This document shows positions 9,927-20,112 of a stretch of DNA of 64,000 nucleotides, piece by piece; position 1 is the first letter of the stretch, and each line of letters starts with the position of its first letter. The DNA lies in NCBI GenBank assembly GCA_934045075.1, contig OW203722.1, forward strand, positions 6,009,264 through 6,073,263. The letters are read 5' to 3'. The notes below the pieces were generated by a model that was not told the origin of the DNA, made no database searches, and saw only the letters and a program-made list of their open reading frames with translations. Source of the DNA: Yponomeuta sedellus (lineage: Eukaryota > Arthropoda > Insecta > Lepidoptera > Yponomeutidae). Made by a program: the position numbers and the translations under genes.

Positions 9927-11247
9927 CTACTCTGTGTAAAAATTATCGGTAATATTTCAATAAAAAGACCCGCGTAAAAGAGGTCGTTTTAATTTTTTTA
10001 CTGCATGTTGGTAGCACTGTACCTACTGATTTAGCGCGCAAAATTTGAGCGGGGTCTGTCATTTAATTTGTTTTAAACTACACTTTTTGTTGGTCATAGT
10101 TTTGAGTCCTCGGCGATTTTTACAATGGAAAATATTGTTGAACAAAGAGTGTGCCTTAAATTTTGTATTTCAAATGATATTTATGTGGTGAATCACTAAA
10201 AATGTTGCGAAATACCTACGGTGAATCGTGTATATAAAAAACAACGGGTTATGAATGGTATAAGGCTTTTAAAGAAGGCCGAGAAGTAGTAGTAGACTTG
10301 CCTCGTTCTGGTAGACCTTCAACCGCTATGACCAAAGAAAACATCGACAGAATCAAGAAGCTAGTGCTCAAAAATCGACGTATGAGTCTGAGAGAGTTGG
10401 CTAGTGAGGTGAACATATCTTTTAGGTCCGTCCACAACATTCTCATTGACATTTTAGGCATGAAACGCGTCGCCGCTCGACTAGTTCCAAAAGAGCTCAA
10501 TTTTATTCAAAAAGCGCAGCGAAAGCATGTCGCTGAAGACATGGTTTCCCGAGCTTCTACGGATCCGACCTTTATGAAACGTATAATAACTGGCGACGAG
10601 ACATGGGTTTATGAGTACGACATGCAAACAAGCCAACAGTCTTGAGAATGGCGTCTCGAAAACGAGCCGAATCCCAAAAAACCGCGGCAAAGTCGCTCCA
10701 AAATCAAGGTGATGCTGACAGTTTTTTTTGACTACCGTGGTATGGTTCACTCCGAATTCCTTCCAGAGGGAGAAACAGTGAATAAAAAACATTATTTATG
10801 CGTCATGAAGCGTTTGCGTGAGAGTATCCGCCGAAAACGTCCAGATTTGTGGCAACACAACTCATGGATGCTGCACCATGATAATGCACCATCACACACA
10901 GCCACTATAGTGAAAGAGTTTTTAGCGAAAAATTCAACAAAAGTTCTCGACCAAGCACCGTATTCACCTGATATGGCTCCGTCTGATTTTTTTTTAATTC
11001 CCAAGTTAAAATTACCACTTCGAGGAAAACGTTTTGAGTCGATAGAAGCCATAAAAGAAAATTCGCTGAATGAGCTAAAGGCCATACCGCAAATAGCCTA
11101 TGAAAAATGTATGGAAGACTGGGTGAAGCGGTGGAGATGTTGTATTGCAAGCGATGGGGCCTACTTTGAAGGCGATAAAATAAATTTAGATGAATAATTT
11201 GTTTTTTTTGTTTTATTGGCAAATTCCCGATACTTAGTACACAGAAT
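9927..11247 (+). mobile_element. Mariner (Tc1/mariner, DD34D) transposon
   Basis: About 1.32 kb, the family's usual size. The inverted ends are TCTGTGTAAAAATTATCGG (from 9931) and the complement of ATTCCCGATACTTAGTACAC (11222-11241), with a few mismatches. TA-rich array sequence lies on both sides, consistent with TA target duplication. The transposase gene inside is broken. The element is nested in an (ATATT)n array that is itself nested in SINE-A. Confidence 0.85.
10125..11197 (+). pseudogene. Mariner transposase pseudogene
   Basis: Mariner transposase binds the element's inverted ends and moves it by cut and paste in the nucleus. The normal ATG is at 10125. That frame terminates early (TAA after 24 codons), and the sequence continues in another frame from about 10202, so there is an indel. 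In the second frame there is TAA at 10235-10237, then a long frame from about 10238 with PRSGRPST, TGA at 10643-10645, and an open run to the natural stop at 11195-11197. The catalytic triad is still visible: GDETW, HHDNAPSH and PYSPDMAPSDFF, with 34 residues between the second and third Asp. The C-terminus looks complete. Frameshift plus two stops make this copy non-autonomous. Confidence 0.88.
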
Positions 11248-11259
11248 GTATTATATTAT

Positions 11260-11538
11260 ATTGGACGTAATACAGATAATATATTAATAATGGGTGACTT
11301 ACCGGTATCAGTGAAATTTCGAACTTCTTTACAACTCTCTGTATTACGTACAGGCAGCAAAATCTGGCTGAAGTAATTTGCAACACTTGCAGCCCCGAGT
11401 ACCTTACTTTGCAGTTAGGTTTTACATCGAAATGATATCGCTGTACCCACGTGATTATATTCTTTTTAATGCACTAACCCGTGCTAAGAACAATTTTAAA
11501 AACCTATTTAGAGGCTAAAAATTCCACTCATGCCTTGA
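11260..11538 (-). mobile_element. SINE-A piece right of the mariner, including a unit junction
   Basis: The head region and upstream part are in reverse (GTATTACGTACAGGCAGC, TTTGCAGTTAGGTTTTACAT). These join through GATATCGCTGTACCCACGTG into another unit's tail (TTTTTAATGCACTAACCCGT) and body. This is the same junction found between the 308-bp units at 54841-56305, so it is part of an old dimer. Confidence 0.6.
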
Positions 11539-11569
11539 AACCTTGTTTAAGGCAAGTAAAAAAAGATTC

Positions 11570-11745
11570 TTCTTCTTCAGGCTATATTATGGAGTCCACT
11601 GCTGGACATAGCCCTCCCCTAATAAGCGCCATAGCGCCCTGTCTTCAGCTTGCCGCATCCAGCATCTGCCTGCAGTTTTCGCAGATCGTCATCCCACCTG
11701 GTTGGAAGGCGTCCTACACTACGTTTGCCGAGTCGCGGTAAAAAA
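11570..11745 (-). pseudogene. RTE-like LINE ORF2 C-terminal remnant
   Basis: On the minus strand the translation begins RLGKRSVGRLPTRWDDDLRK, the typical end of RTE-type reverse-transcriptase proteins (GRPPTRW...). A frameshift follows before the region that should read GEGYVQQW. The 3' end is a short AAGAAG tail. Confidence 0.65.
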
Positions 11746-12236
11746 GATTAGGTTATACTGATTCAGATACGCGCTAGGTGGTTATGTGTCAGCACTTTTC
11801 CACATTTTCGTCATTCATTACATCAAGTACTTGCACAGTCACTAGAATTCTTAGCTGATATCCTAGGATATTAGTAAAAAGACAAATTATATATCACTTC
11901 AGAATGATTTGCTTTTATCCTTTTAAATAACTTATGAAACGAGTTTTGAGATATCAGGATGTGAATGGTGAGGTGAGCTCACGATCGAATTAACCCTTTC
12001 ATGGGTACACGAACTTCTTGCCAATGCCAATATGGTAAAGTAGCTGGTTCCCGCGACTTCGTCTGCGCAGGATTAGTTCAGACCGCGTTGGCGGGATATC
12101 AAGTAGCCTTTGTCTCAATTCAGAGCTTCGTCTATCTGTACAAGATTCATGTAATTCCAATCAGCCATTATTGTCTAATTGAGTTCTAACAATCACCTAA
12201 ACTACTTGAAAAACATTGACATATGCAATATTATAT
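11746..12236. other. Mostly unassigned block with a repeat fragment
   Basis: At 12045-12165 is the insect repeat motif GGTTCCCGCGACTTCGTCTG followed by TATCTGTACAAGATTCATG, a degraded interspersed element of unknown class. The rest shows nothing. Confidence 0.4.
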
Positions 12237-12246
12237 AGAAATAGAC

Positions 12247-12335
12247 AGAATATTCTTTATCCCATGTTCACCAAGAATTACATAAGAGACTTAAATAATA
12301 ACATAGTACGCTACAATTGGCGGCCTTATTATAGT
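12247..12335 (-). mobile_element. LINE 3' UTR fragment, degraded
   Basis: Reverse of the AATAAAGAATATTCT end, with TTGGCGGCCTTATT corresponding to the UTR's AATAAGGCCGCCAA. The stem-loop itself is eroded. Confidence 0.4.
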
Positions 12336-12621
12336 AGGATTATCAATGCTTAATATTAATAATATTTTCGCCTTTACCCTGGGGTTAATATCCTGGGTCC
12401 TTGGGTTAATATCCCCAAATAATAACTTGCATAAGCTGAAAATGCAAAATTAGATAAATCGACTTCAAAAAAAGACTAACGAAGAAGGAGGAATAGTGGA
12501 AGTCAGTAAAATTGTTCGATTGAATTTGCATAAATCCTAGAGTTAGCGAGCGGTGCTGAGAGCGAAAATTAAAGCACTCTAACTGCCTGTTAATTGACAA
12601 ATATTTTTGAAAAAAAGATCA

Positions 12622-12745
12622 TATTTTAATCAAAACTGTTGTTATACGGATTTTACTCGTTTATTACATTTTTCCGACGTTTTGGCACTTTTCCAGGTGC
12701 CGTGGTCTCGGATGACTAAGGTGACAGGCTCTTTTTGAAACCATT
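12622..12745 (+). mobile_element. MITE-like fragment (family D), left half
   Basis: ACGGATTTTACTCGTTTATT, the CCGACGTTTTGGCAC stretch and GGTGCCGTGGTCTCGGATGA are present; the right terminus is missing. Confidence 0.55.
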
Positions 12746-13109
12746 AACTGTCAGTTTACTACCCTGGGCAAAAAATATTTTAGTAATTATTTTGCCGTTG
12801 TCCGCGAAAGGGTTATTTGACAGATGTAATAGAGTCGAGAGTCGAACTCCCTTTGTTTTAAACGTAACTTCATAGAAATAAGGGTCAATATCCCACCTGC
12901 ACAACTAGTTCACTTCACCGCCGTAGCGCTGGGGTAGCTTAAATTACTGAATACGAATTCGATCGAACTCACTAGCGAACGGCGCTAGTGAATAGCACGG
13001 CAGATCTTTTTACGGCTTTTTTAGCATCTTAATTATCGGTCGATTACTTTTGTTCTGACTGTCTTTCGCAAGATATAGAGTTAGAGAACACTTTATTGCA
13101 CAACTAGAA
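12746..13109. other. Unassigned block
   Basis: A 62-codon minus-strand frame shows no features. No repeat is recognised. Confidence 0.3.
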
Positions 13110-13346
13110 AAAAGAATATATTATTTTTAATGCACTAACCCGTGCTTAGGACAATTTTAAAAACCTATTTGTACGTAATGCAGAGTATATTGTAAATACG
13201 TTTCAAATTTCACTGATGCCGGTGATCCCATTAGCTCACTGATGCCCATTAGCTCAGTTGGAAAGAGCGCTGGCACGGATAGCCAGAGGTCGCGGGTTCG
13301 AATCCCGGCATGGGTGGAATTTTTAGCCTCTAAGTAGGTTTTTAGA
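13110..13346 (+). mobile_element. SINE-A with inverted tail as leader
   Basis: It begins with a reverse-complement tail and body (TTTTTAATGCACTAACCCGT to AAAACCTATTT). It then switches to plus-sense head region, tRNA-like segment and body. A partial duplication of the A-box region (ATTAGCTCACTGATGCCCAT) is visible. Similar AGAAAAAGAAT strings flank both ends. The layout is the same as in the array at 54789-56305. Confidence 0.65.
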
Positions 13347-14517
13347 AAAAGAATACAACCACGATTTCTTAAGTCTGAGAAATGTTATATAATACAATGT
13401 TATGTTAATAGAAATGTTATGAATCTATTATCAATCGAAATATCTAAGTTCATCGATATTTTCTAGATACCAATTGGTAGATTTTCAGTCAAGTTACTCC
13501 GCCGATTGTGTCCACGGTGTAACTTATATTATCCCTCATAATATTCATGGGAAAAACACCAACCTTTCAAGTAGGTCAAAAAGTTTTCGAAGGTTATATT
13601 CGGCAAATAGAATCTGCTGCGATGTAATGATTGCCTATTTCGATGCAAATTATTATTCATGACACTCTAAAACATGTTTACGAAACAAGGAAACTTTTGT
13701 TAACAAGAACAAGTTAGATTAGCAACACCCGAACATTAATATGTTCGGAGCCTTTTTATCCAGACTCTCTTGCAAATTTCCAAATTACTACGCAAAGGAG
13801 TTTTCTGTCTCAGTAGGGAATTCGAATCGGTGAAAATACACTTTTTGAGTAAACCATTTCAAACAAACTCTTTCGTTGAATAAATTTGATTTTTAAGCGG
13901 CAATTTCAATGCATTTGAAGTTTCGTTTACTAAGTCACTAACTGAAAGTTACTATCAAATAATAAGGAGCACAATGCATCGAGAAAAAAATAAGAATCTT
14001 ATTAGTTTAAATATGAAACCAGCAAAAATTTCAGCATTTTCAATGCCATATTAGTCTCCGCTATTTATATACCATTAAATAGTTCAAAAAAAATAGAATC
14101 TTCATCATCTATCTGATAATAGAAAATCAAATAAATAATTATTAACTTTTGTCGCAAAAGTGGCAATCTCAGTAGTAACAGCATTTCATTAACTATAATA
14201 CGTACCATTTGTTTAAAAATACTATGTGCCCCGTATGTATGCTACTAATTCAAGAGTATTTATATTGTGACGTCACTGTATATAGGAAGCAAGCTATAAT
14301 GACAGGGTGAATAATGTCGACTCTGCGTTCAGGACATTAATTTTTTTCCCAATTCCGAATACAAAATCAACAGTTGATAGGAAACAATCTATTTGGTCAA
14401 ACGTGTGTTTGCGACATCGATTATTTTTACCATGTTTTTACTGTGGCAACATTGAGTTATATAATATAGCAATAATTGTTATGCTGTCACTATTGTACAC
14501 GGAGTTCGTGCTTCGTG
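13347..14517. other. Unassigned AT-rich block
   Basis: No domain or repeat is recognised. A 62-codon plus-strand frame at 13474 lacks features. Intron-like or degraded repeat DNA. Confidence 0.35.
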
Positions 14518-14775
14518 ACGGCCTCGGTGGCGCAGCGGTTTGGCACGCTGACTGTAAAACCGAAGGTCTCGGGTTCGATCCCCGGCCGGGTCAAACTAGG
14601 AAAAGACTTTTCTAGGATGTCTCGGGTCTTGGATGTTATCTATGTATTTATTGTATTAAATCTATCATCGCGTTGGCACCTATAACACAAGTCATTTAGT
14701 TGTACTTAGTATAAGGCTAACGCAGATCTCGTTGTAATATGTCCATGAATATTTGTTTATTAATTTATTTAATTG
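14518..14775 (+). mobile_element. SINE-G, tRNA-headed
   Basis: Head: A box TGGCGCAGCGGTTTGG, B box GGGTTCGATCCCC. Body: TCTCGGGTCTTGGATGTTAT and ACAAGTCATTTAGTTGTACT. The tail is (TTTA)n-like. Copies are at 24660-24928 (-) and 60688-60925. Confidence 0.7.
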
Positions 14776-15299
14776 CCGCTCCTGCACGCGGGTTATCTGA
14801 TTTTATAATATAGTCTTAAAAATAGGAAATCTCGGTTTTCATTAATCACCAGCCTACAAAATACAGTCCAGTCAACTGTGTGTGCCACAACGTGAATATA
14901 TAAATATTTAAACATTAGAGCAAATGTCTACAGAACATCTTTTTTTTTATATAGGCTATATACGTGCCACTGCAAATCAAACCTCCGATTTCTCTTTATG
15001 TAGTCAAGCATGTTAACCACTCGACCATCGAGGCAGGACGGCATTAGATTATAGTCGAGCTAAAGTAAGTCTCTAATTTACAATTTCCTCTAACCTCACG
15101 GTGGAAAGGTTAATCGACTGACATGCCAAGGCCACTGACAGATACTTTTAAGTGCTTTATGCCAACGCCGATTACAAAACATGACGCAATCCCGATCTGC
15201 GATAGATACCCTGTAGCCTTCTAGAGAAGGAGCACGCAGTTAGCAACCCTTGGTCATAAGGTAAAGTTGTATAGACTAGACATTGACTGCCTTGTTAGT
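14776..15299. other. Unassigned block
   Basis: No confident feature; 14935-15040 has a faint reversed tRNA-like SINE look (CTCGACCATCGAGGCAGG) too degraded to call. Confidence 0.3.
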
Positions 15300-15415
15300 C
15301 TTGATCTAGCCGTTGCTCTAGTAGTTTAGCTATCAAGACAGAGGTCTTGGGTTCGATTCCCACTGGGGGTCGCCGTACATTTGTACAAGTGGCTTCAGAC
15401 TGAGTGTATTTCTGT
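15300..15415 (+). mobile_element. tRNA-headed SINE fragment
   Basis: AGTAGTTTAGCTATC acts as an A-box-like start and GGGTTCGATTCCC is a clear B box. The body is short and ends near 15415. Confidence 0.5.
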
Positions 15416-15451
15416 GTTTTTGACGGCCTTGTCTGGTTACCATAGTACAGG

Positions 15452-15700
15452 AGAGCGGTGGTAGCCGAGCGGTGTAGAACGCGGGCTTCTCAATCGGGAG
15501 GTCGTGGGTTCGAACCCATATGTACCAATGACTTTGTTTTCTAAGTTATGTACTTTGTGAAATTATAGTAGCAATACTACTCGCTGACGGTGAAGGAAAT
15601 ATCGTAAGGAAGCACTAGTGACTGAGGTGTTAGCGTACCTCAGCGCTTGCTACGTACAATGGCCCAACTATGAGGCTAAGTACTTACATACTTACTAAGT
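15452..15700 (+). mobile_element. SINE-H, tRNA-headed
   Basis: Head: GTGGTAGCCGAGCGGTGTAG with B box GGGTTCGAACCC. The body contains AGCAATACTACTCGCTGACG and CAATGGCCCAACTATGAGGC. Here the tail is replaced by a LINE tail at 15703. Copies are at 22683-22945 (-) and 53513-54670 (-). Confidence 0.7.
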
Positions 15701-15702
15701 AC

Positions 15703-15780
15703 TTACTTAGATTTAAGAATCATGGTTGTAATATTTTTCTGGTTGTGCAATAAAGTGTTCTCTATCTATCTATCTATTTA
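15703..15780 (+). mobile_element. LINE 3' tail fragment
   Basis: Only the last part of the GTTGTCTGGAAGAG-type UTR: TTAAGAATCATGGTTGTAAT, then CAATAAAGTGTTC and (CTAT)n. Confidence 0.6.
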
Positions 15781-16751
15781 AGTGCGGAAATCTATCTAAA
15801 TCAAAAATGTTGGTGAAAACAATTTTCATCCTAATAGTTAGTAGGTACCTGGTCCACAGGCCCGGATGAGGGCCGCAATTTTTTGAGCTCTGATAAGGGC
15901 TGGTATATCACCGTGGTGTAAGAGCTAGCCAGCCCATGATTGCCTGCAATTGTGAGGACTTGCAAAAGGCCTCGGAAGCTGGTATGCGCGTGGCCGAGTT
16001 CTGAGCCAGTAAAATTTTAATGTTTTTTTATCAACGCGTTAAGAAGAAGATCCTAAGAGTTTGAAGAGAAGTTGGTAGGAAGTAGAAGAAGTGAACAAGG
16101 GCTCCCAAGGCTCTCTCTTTCGGTCTTTCAGGGTTGCCACGAGAGCCCTTGTTAGACTGGATGTTGGCCCGGCTAACATATGTGTTATCACAAAGCCCTC
16201 TTAATTTTCTCGAGAGTATTTCTTTAGATATTAGGTATGCAGATAGTGAATTATTTATTGCACAACCAGATTTTATAGTTTACCCAGTTTTTCGGTTAAA
16301 AAGTCGTATAAATTTGGCGTACGAGTTTTTTTTTACTTGACTGCGCTAGAGGAAGGGTTATGATTTACGAACGTTTTTTGTATGTTCATTTGTATATTTC
16401 TTAATTATGATTTATAGCCTACGGCTTGATGGATTTTAGCATGAGAGTTGTCGTTTGATTCTTTTTAACTGTGAAAATATCAATGTTAATGTAAAAATAT
16501 TAATAGTATATTCTTATATCACATTGTTACACTGTCAGGTATTTTTGTTTTCTTTATCAATTCATAGTTATTTTTGTGTATAGACGAAGATGAAAAATAA
16601 CTCTATCATAAGCTAATTTGATCTAACGTTGAAAATTTTTGATGCAGAATTGCCAACTATAAGTTCCTAGCTATTAGTAAATCATTGGGGATAAGGATCA
16701 GAAGATTCGGATGTATGTATCGTTCCGATGCAATCTACATAGAAAGAAGAT
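15781..16751. other. Unassigned block
   Basis: No domain or repeat is recognised. A GC-richer part at 15850-16010 contains short reversed GC-rich words but no clear element. Confidence 0.3.
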
Positions 16752-16985
16752 TATACAGCATCCAGTGGCATCTTCACTCACACTAGTTGCGTGAAGGGAC
16801 CACGCGTTTGCTATTTAAACTGTGTAGGTTTGCCCAGCACCTATACCATCCTGACAGCTTAGTCGGCCTTACCCTACTCAATACGTGCGGAACCAACCAA
16901 GCCGCGGGTTTCCTTGCAATGTTTTCCTTCACATTAGCGTGTGGTATTGCGACTACAAATGTCGTGCCGATGTGAAACTGCACAA
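16752..16985 (-). mobile_element. SINE-I, head missing
   Basis: The body matches 3955-4260: GGCATCTTCACTCACACTAG, ACCATCCTGACAGCTTAGTC, AAGCCGCGGGTTTCC. It stops where the tRNA-like head would start. Confidence 0.55.
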
Positions 16986-17677
16986 ACAACATCGCCTCTT
17001 TGAGTCTGCCCTTATGTTCTAGAGAACATCTACTGGATCTCATGAGGCCTTACCCAGCGCAATTGCAATGGCGCGATTTTGTGAGCGAGATGTCTGAAAA
17101 GGAGTCACTTGCGTCACGAAAAAAAGACGATGAAGATCTGCATATAACATTTCCTTTCTAAACGCATTACGAACTTTTCACATTATGTTCTTAATAAGGA
17201 AGTGATCTACCTACCAAGCTAGAGTAGGCACTGAGTTGCGCAGTGCCGTAAGCCATTCCCTACAATTTGGTTAATCGCCTCGAGGTGGGCGAGCGAGGGG
17301 TGAGGCGGGGGCGTCTGCGGGGCCTGCGTGACTTCGTATAAACTTAGTCTGAATTACCACAGGTAGGCATCCGCAGTTCCAAATGGAGTTGTAATGGAAA
17401 TTTCTCCCAACGAAGAAGTAACCAAAATGAACCAGAATTGACAAATGAATCTGGCGTTGGTTTGGATAATTACGGGGAGGATGCAGGAAGGCAAAGTACT
17501 CTTACATACTATCACTCTCGTTAGGTAATTTTTGAAAATCGGGTAGTGGATTAAGTAATACTCCTACACGAGTCTCTCCTTAAGGGCAGCATACATAGCA
17601 AAGATACGATAATATTTTATCTAAAGTCACCATACAATTTACGGAGGTATGAAAATATACATTGTCTTCGTCGTGTA
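16986..17677. other. Unassigned block with a GC-rich patch
   Basis: 17276-17335 is strikingly GC-rich (GGGCGAGCGAGGGGTGAGGC) against AT-rich surroundings. No frame or splice signal supports an exon. Confidence 0.35.
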
Positions 17678-17678
17678 T

Positions 17679-18133
17679 TTGATATCAACCCTTTTATATG
17701 CCCACTGCTGGGGCAAGGATCTCTTCCTGCATCGCAGGAAGGTTAGGGTATACACCAACCCGGGGGCCACGTCTGGGTTGGTGGAGGACTGTAAGACAGT
17801 GGCGGGCCTTACAGTCAGAAGTTATCATTTACATACTGGCACATACATTGCTTCTGGTCCCACACTAGTATATCCTGTGTCGTGGGTACCAGAATCAGCC
17901 ACATCACAAACATGTAAACATCCAAGACCTGGGGTTTTTTTTTTCAACCTGCATATAAGGCCTCTGACATGGTTTAATGACAGCCGGCACCAACGGTAAG
18001 CCGTTGGCGAGATTTGCAAAGCTCGGAAAAAATGCTATTATCGGTAGTCAAAGTTAACCCATCCGCACCTGTTGTTGCTTAACCCAAGTGATTGATTCCA
18101 ATCACTCGGTTTCACTAGGCCTCGAGCGTTTCG
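17679..18133 (-). mobile_element. 5S rRNA-derived SINE interrupted by SINE-C
   Basis: Tail GATATCAACCC (17679) and body lie in reverse, the SINE-C insert is at 17825-17945, then more body and the reversed head (TGTTGTTGCTTAACCCAAGT). A second copy in the opposite direction starts at 18183, giving a head-to-head pair. Confidence 0.65.
17825..17945 (-). mobile_element. SINE-C nested in a 5S SINE
   Basis: The reversed tail (TTTACATACTGGCACATACA) and body CATCCAAGACCTGGGG end in a T-run. The tRNA-like head is absent, so the copy is 5'-truncated. Confidence 0.6.
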
Positions 18134-18182
18134 TTGTCGTACGCAATGGTCTTGAATAGTTTTCGAGCGATATTGTATCCTA

Positions 18183-18560
18183 GCGCTCTAGGCCTAGGCG
18201 AACCGAGTGATTGGAATCAATCACTTGGTTAAGCAACAACAGGCGCGGTCAGGTACGAGATGGGTGAGCGTCCCGAGACTACCGCTAGTGGCATTTTTCC
18301 GAGCGCTTCCGTGCTTCGCAAGGCACGTTAAGCCGTTGGTGCCGGCTGTCATATAATGGCAGTCGTTAAGTCATGTCAGAGGCCTTATAGGCGGCTTGAT
18401 AACTTCTGACAGTAAGGCCCGCCACTGTCTTACAATCCTCCACCAACCCGGACTTGGCCCCCATGGTGAAGTATGGCCTAACCTTCCTGCGATGCAGGAA
18501 GAGACCCGTGCCCCAGCAGTGGGGACATACAAGGGTTGATAACGATTGTATACTAAGATT
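18183..18560 (+). mobile_element. 5S rRNA-derived SINE, best full-length copy
   Basis: The head at about 18196-18285 carries GGTTAAGCAACAACAGGCGC and GGTCAGGTACGAGATGGGTG. Compared with insect 5S rRNA (recalled: TTAAGCAACATCGGGCGCGG, then a GATGGGTGACCGCC region), this covers box A, the intermediate element and box C in order and spacing. The body ends in GGGGACATACAAGGGTTGAT. No frame is coding. Confidence 0.75.
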
Positions 18561-18809
18561 GTATATCTTAGCCGTGTGTGACGCCCTTTAGCGTTACCAC
18601 AGTCAGGTACTAAGCCGGCCGCAAACAGTTGAACCCTGCTCTGAAGGCCGTGGACAAAACGCAGATGAAATCCCGTCACCGAGAAAAGCGGGTCCCTTTG
18701 TTGGGAAGGTACGAGCCGGGGCAACATCTGTCTTAAATTTCGTGATGACGTGTGGTCCCCTACTTGAACCCAAAAAGCGTGGAAAGAAGGGACTGCAAAC
18801 GGTTAGCTG
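18561..18809. other. Unassigned, moderately GC-rich block
   Basis: It contains AGCCGGCCGCAAACAGTTGA and GAGAAAAGCGGGTCCCTTTG. It may be part of a degraded element; overlapping frames of 75-118 codons show no domain. Confidence 0.3.
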
Positions 18810-18872
18810 AGATAGATAGTTAGATACCACTTTATTGCATATCCAGAGAAAAGGCTTACAAGAATGTTTTCT
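18810..18872 (-). mobile_element. LINE 3' tail fragment
   Basis: (GATA)n start followed by CCACTTTATTGCATATCC, the reverse of the GTGCAATAAAGTG end of the GTTGTCTGGAAGAG family. Confidence 0.45.
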
Positions 18873-19148
18873 AAGATTAGTGCTTTAAATTAGATTTAAC
18901 CACATCATAATAAAAAACTGGTCCAATATGTATCGGGCCACGCGCACTGTAGGGTTCCGTAGAAGGAGAGCTTTTTTATCCGCTTTACAGGACTAACAAC
19001 TCCATCATACTTATTCCAAAAAAATAAATTTCACAGCAAGCGTAAGTAATAAATGTTGGTGAAGTAAAAGAAGTTTTTGGACAAATCAGGACAGTGGCAT
19101 GTAGTACACTCGGGTTTAGGTATCTCTGCGAAGTTGAGGTATCAGTAT

Positions 19149-19462
19149 ATGCATCAATGTATCGTCTTCATCATCAACCTATTATGTCCCTACCGAGGGG
19201 CACGAGGTTCCTCCCTGAGGAAGGTATACCCAAGTCCGGATTGGTGGAGGCTTGCAAGACTAGTGGCTGGTCTTACTGTCCAGAAGTTTTCAAGCCGCCC
19301 TAAGGCCTTTTGGCTTAATGACTGCCCTCTATCGACGACAGCCGGCACCAACTACTTAGCGTGCCTTGCAAAGCTGCCACTAGGGTTAGTCATAGACGGT
19401 CACCCATCATGCACTGAACGCGCCCTATGTTGCTTAACCTTCGTGTTCATTAATGTATGTAT
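19149..19462 (-). mobile_element. 5S-derived SINE, subfamily B2
   Basis: In reverse: CACCAATCCGG-type body (CAAGTCCGGATTGGTGGAGG) and the head GGCGCGTTCAGTGCATGATG. Internal deletions remove part of the body. Confidence 0.6.
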
Positions 19463-19607
19463 GAAATGCGAGCTCATTCTAAGTAAGAATTTTTGCATTA
19501 ATAAAATTTTAAGGATTGTTTTTCATATAAACATAACTAAATATATGGTGTATCGAGTATTAATCTAACCTAACCTAAACTTACACCTGTTTCCCGAAGT
19601 AGGCCTG

Positions 19608-19870
19608 ACAATTCAATTCAATTCAACTCAATTCAATTCAATTTATTTATCAACGTAAAGAACTTACATTCTGTTTGCTGAATGTCAAAGTACAATGTAA
19701 CATGAAAGTGAAAGCCGCTGCCTTCGGGCCGTAGTGTAGTGGAGAAAAAGGCAGCGGGATAAAAAACTCAGCTCTGACCATCTTTTATCAAGTCCTCGGA
19801 AATCTAGTACATTAATTACCACCTATACGTATAAGATTCCATTATTGCTATTAACTTTAAATGCCATAAT
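19608..19870 (-). mobile_element. LINE 3' UTR (TTGAA-tailed family F)
   Basis: Reversed (TTGAA)n tail, then CAACGTAAAGAACTTACATT and GGAGAAAAAGGCAGCGG. It is homologous along its length to 25447-25760, the 3' end of the LINE at 25447-28130. Confidence 0.65.
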
Positions 19871-19877
19871 AACATGT

Positions 19878-19973
19878 CTATAACATTAGCAAGCTGAAGT
19901 GGCAGTGGGCTGGTCATAAATGCTGAAGAACCGATGGTCAATGTGTTGCTAAGGTTCTTGAGTAATCACAAAA
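19878..19973 (+). pseudogene. RTE-like LINE C-terminal scrap
   Basis: The plus frame gives LKWQWAGHK, then RTDGQCVAKVLE with a stop between. This matches the KLKWQWAGHI...RTDNRW...KVLEW region of RTE-type proteins seen at 43330-43588. Confidence 0.5.
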
Positions 19974-19975
19974 TG

Positions 19976-20112
19976 GCTCGATAACTTCTTACAATCCTCC
20001 ACCAACCCGGACTTCGCCCCCGTGGTAGAGTATGGCCTAACCTTCTTGCGATGCAGGAAGAGACCGGTGCCCCAGCAGTGGGGACATACAAGCGTTGATA
20101 TCGATTGTTATT
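19976..20112 (+). mobile_element. 5S-derived SINE, 3' end only
   Basis: AATCCTCCACCAACCCGGAC to CAGCAGTGGGGACATACAAG and GTTGATATCGATTG. The 5S-like head and first half are absent. Confidence 0.6.

Noticed and set aside
9603..9977. YYIIL-repeat frame
   Set aside because: Translation of the (ATATT)n array plus SINE-A sequence.
17276..17335. CpG-rich promoter or exon
   Set aside because: Only 60 bp, no splice or start signal, no frame.
18196..18285. A 5S rRNA gene
   Set aside because: Only the box A to box C part matches; the 5' and 3' stems of 5S are missing and the sequence continues into a SINE body.
18371..18727. 118-codon minus-strand gene
   Set aside because: Most of it is an antisense frame through the 5S SINE body; similar peptides appear at 22393 and 6673 for the same reason.
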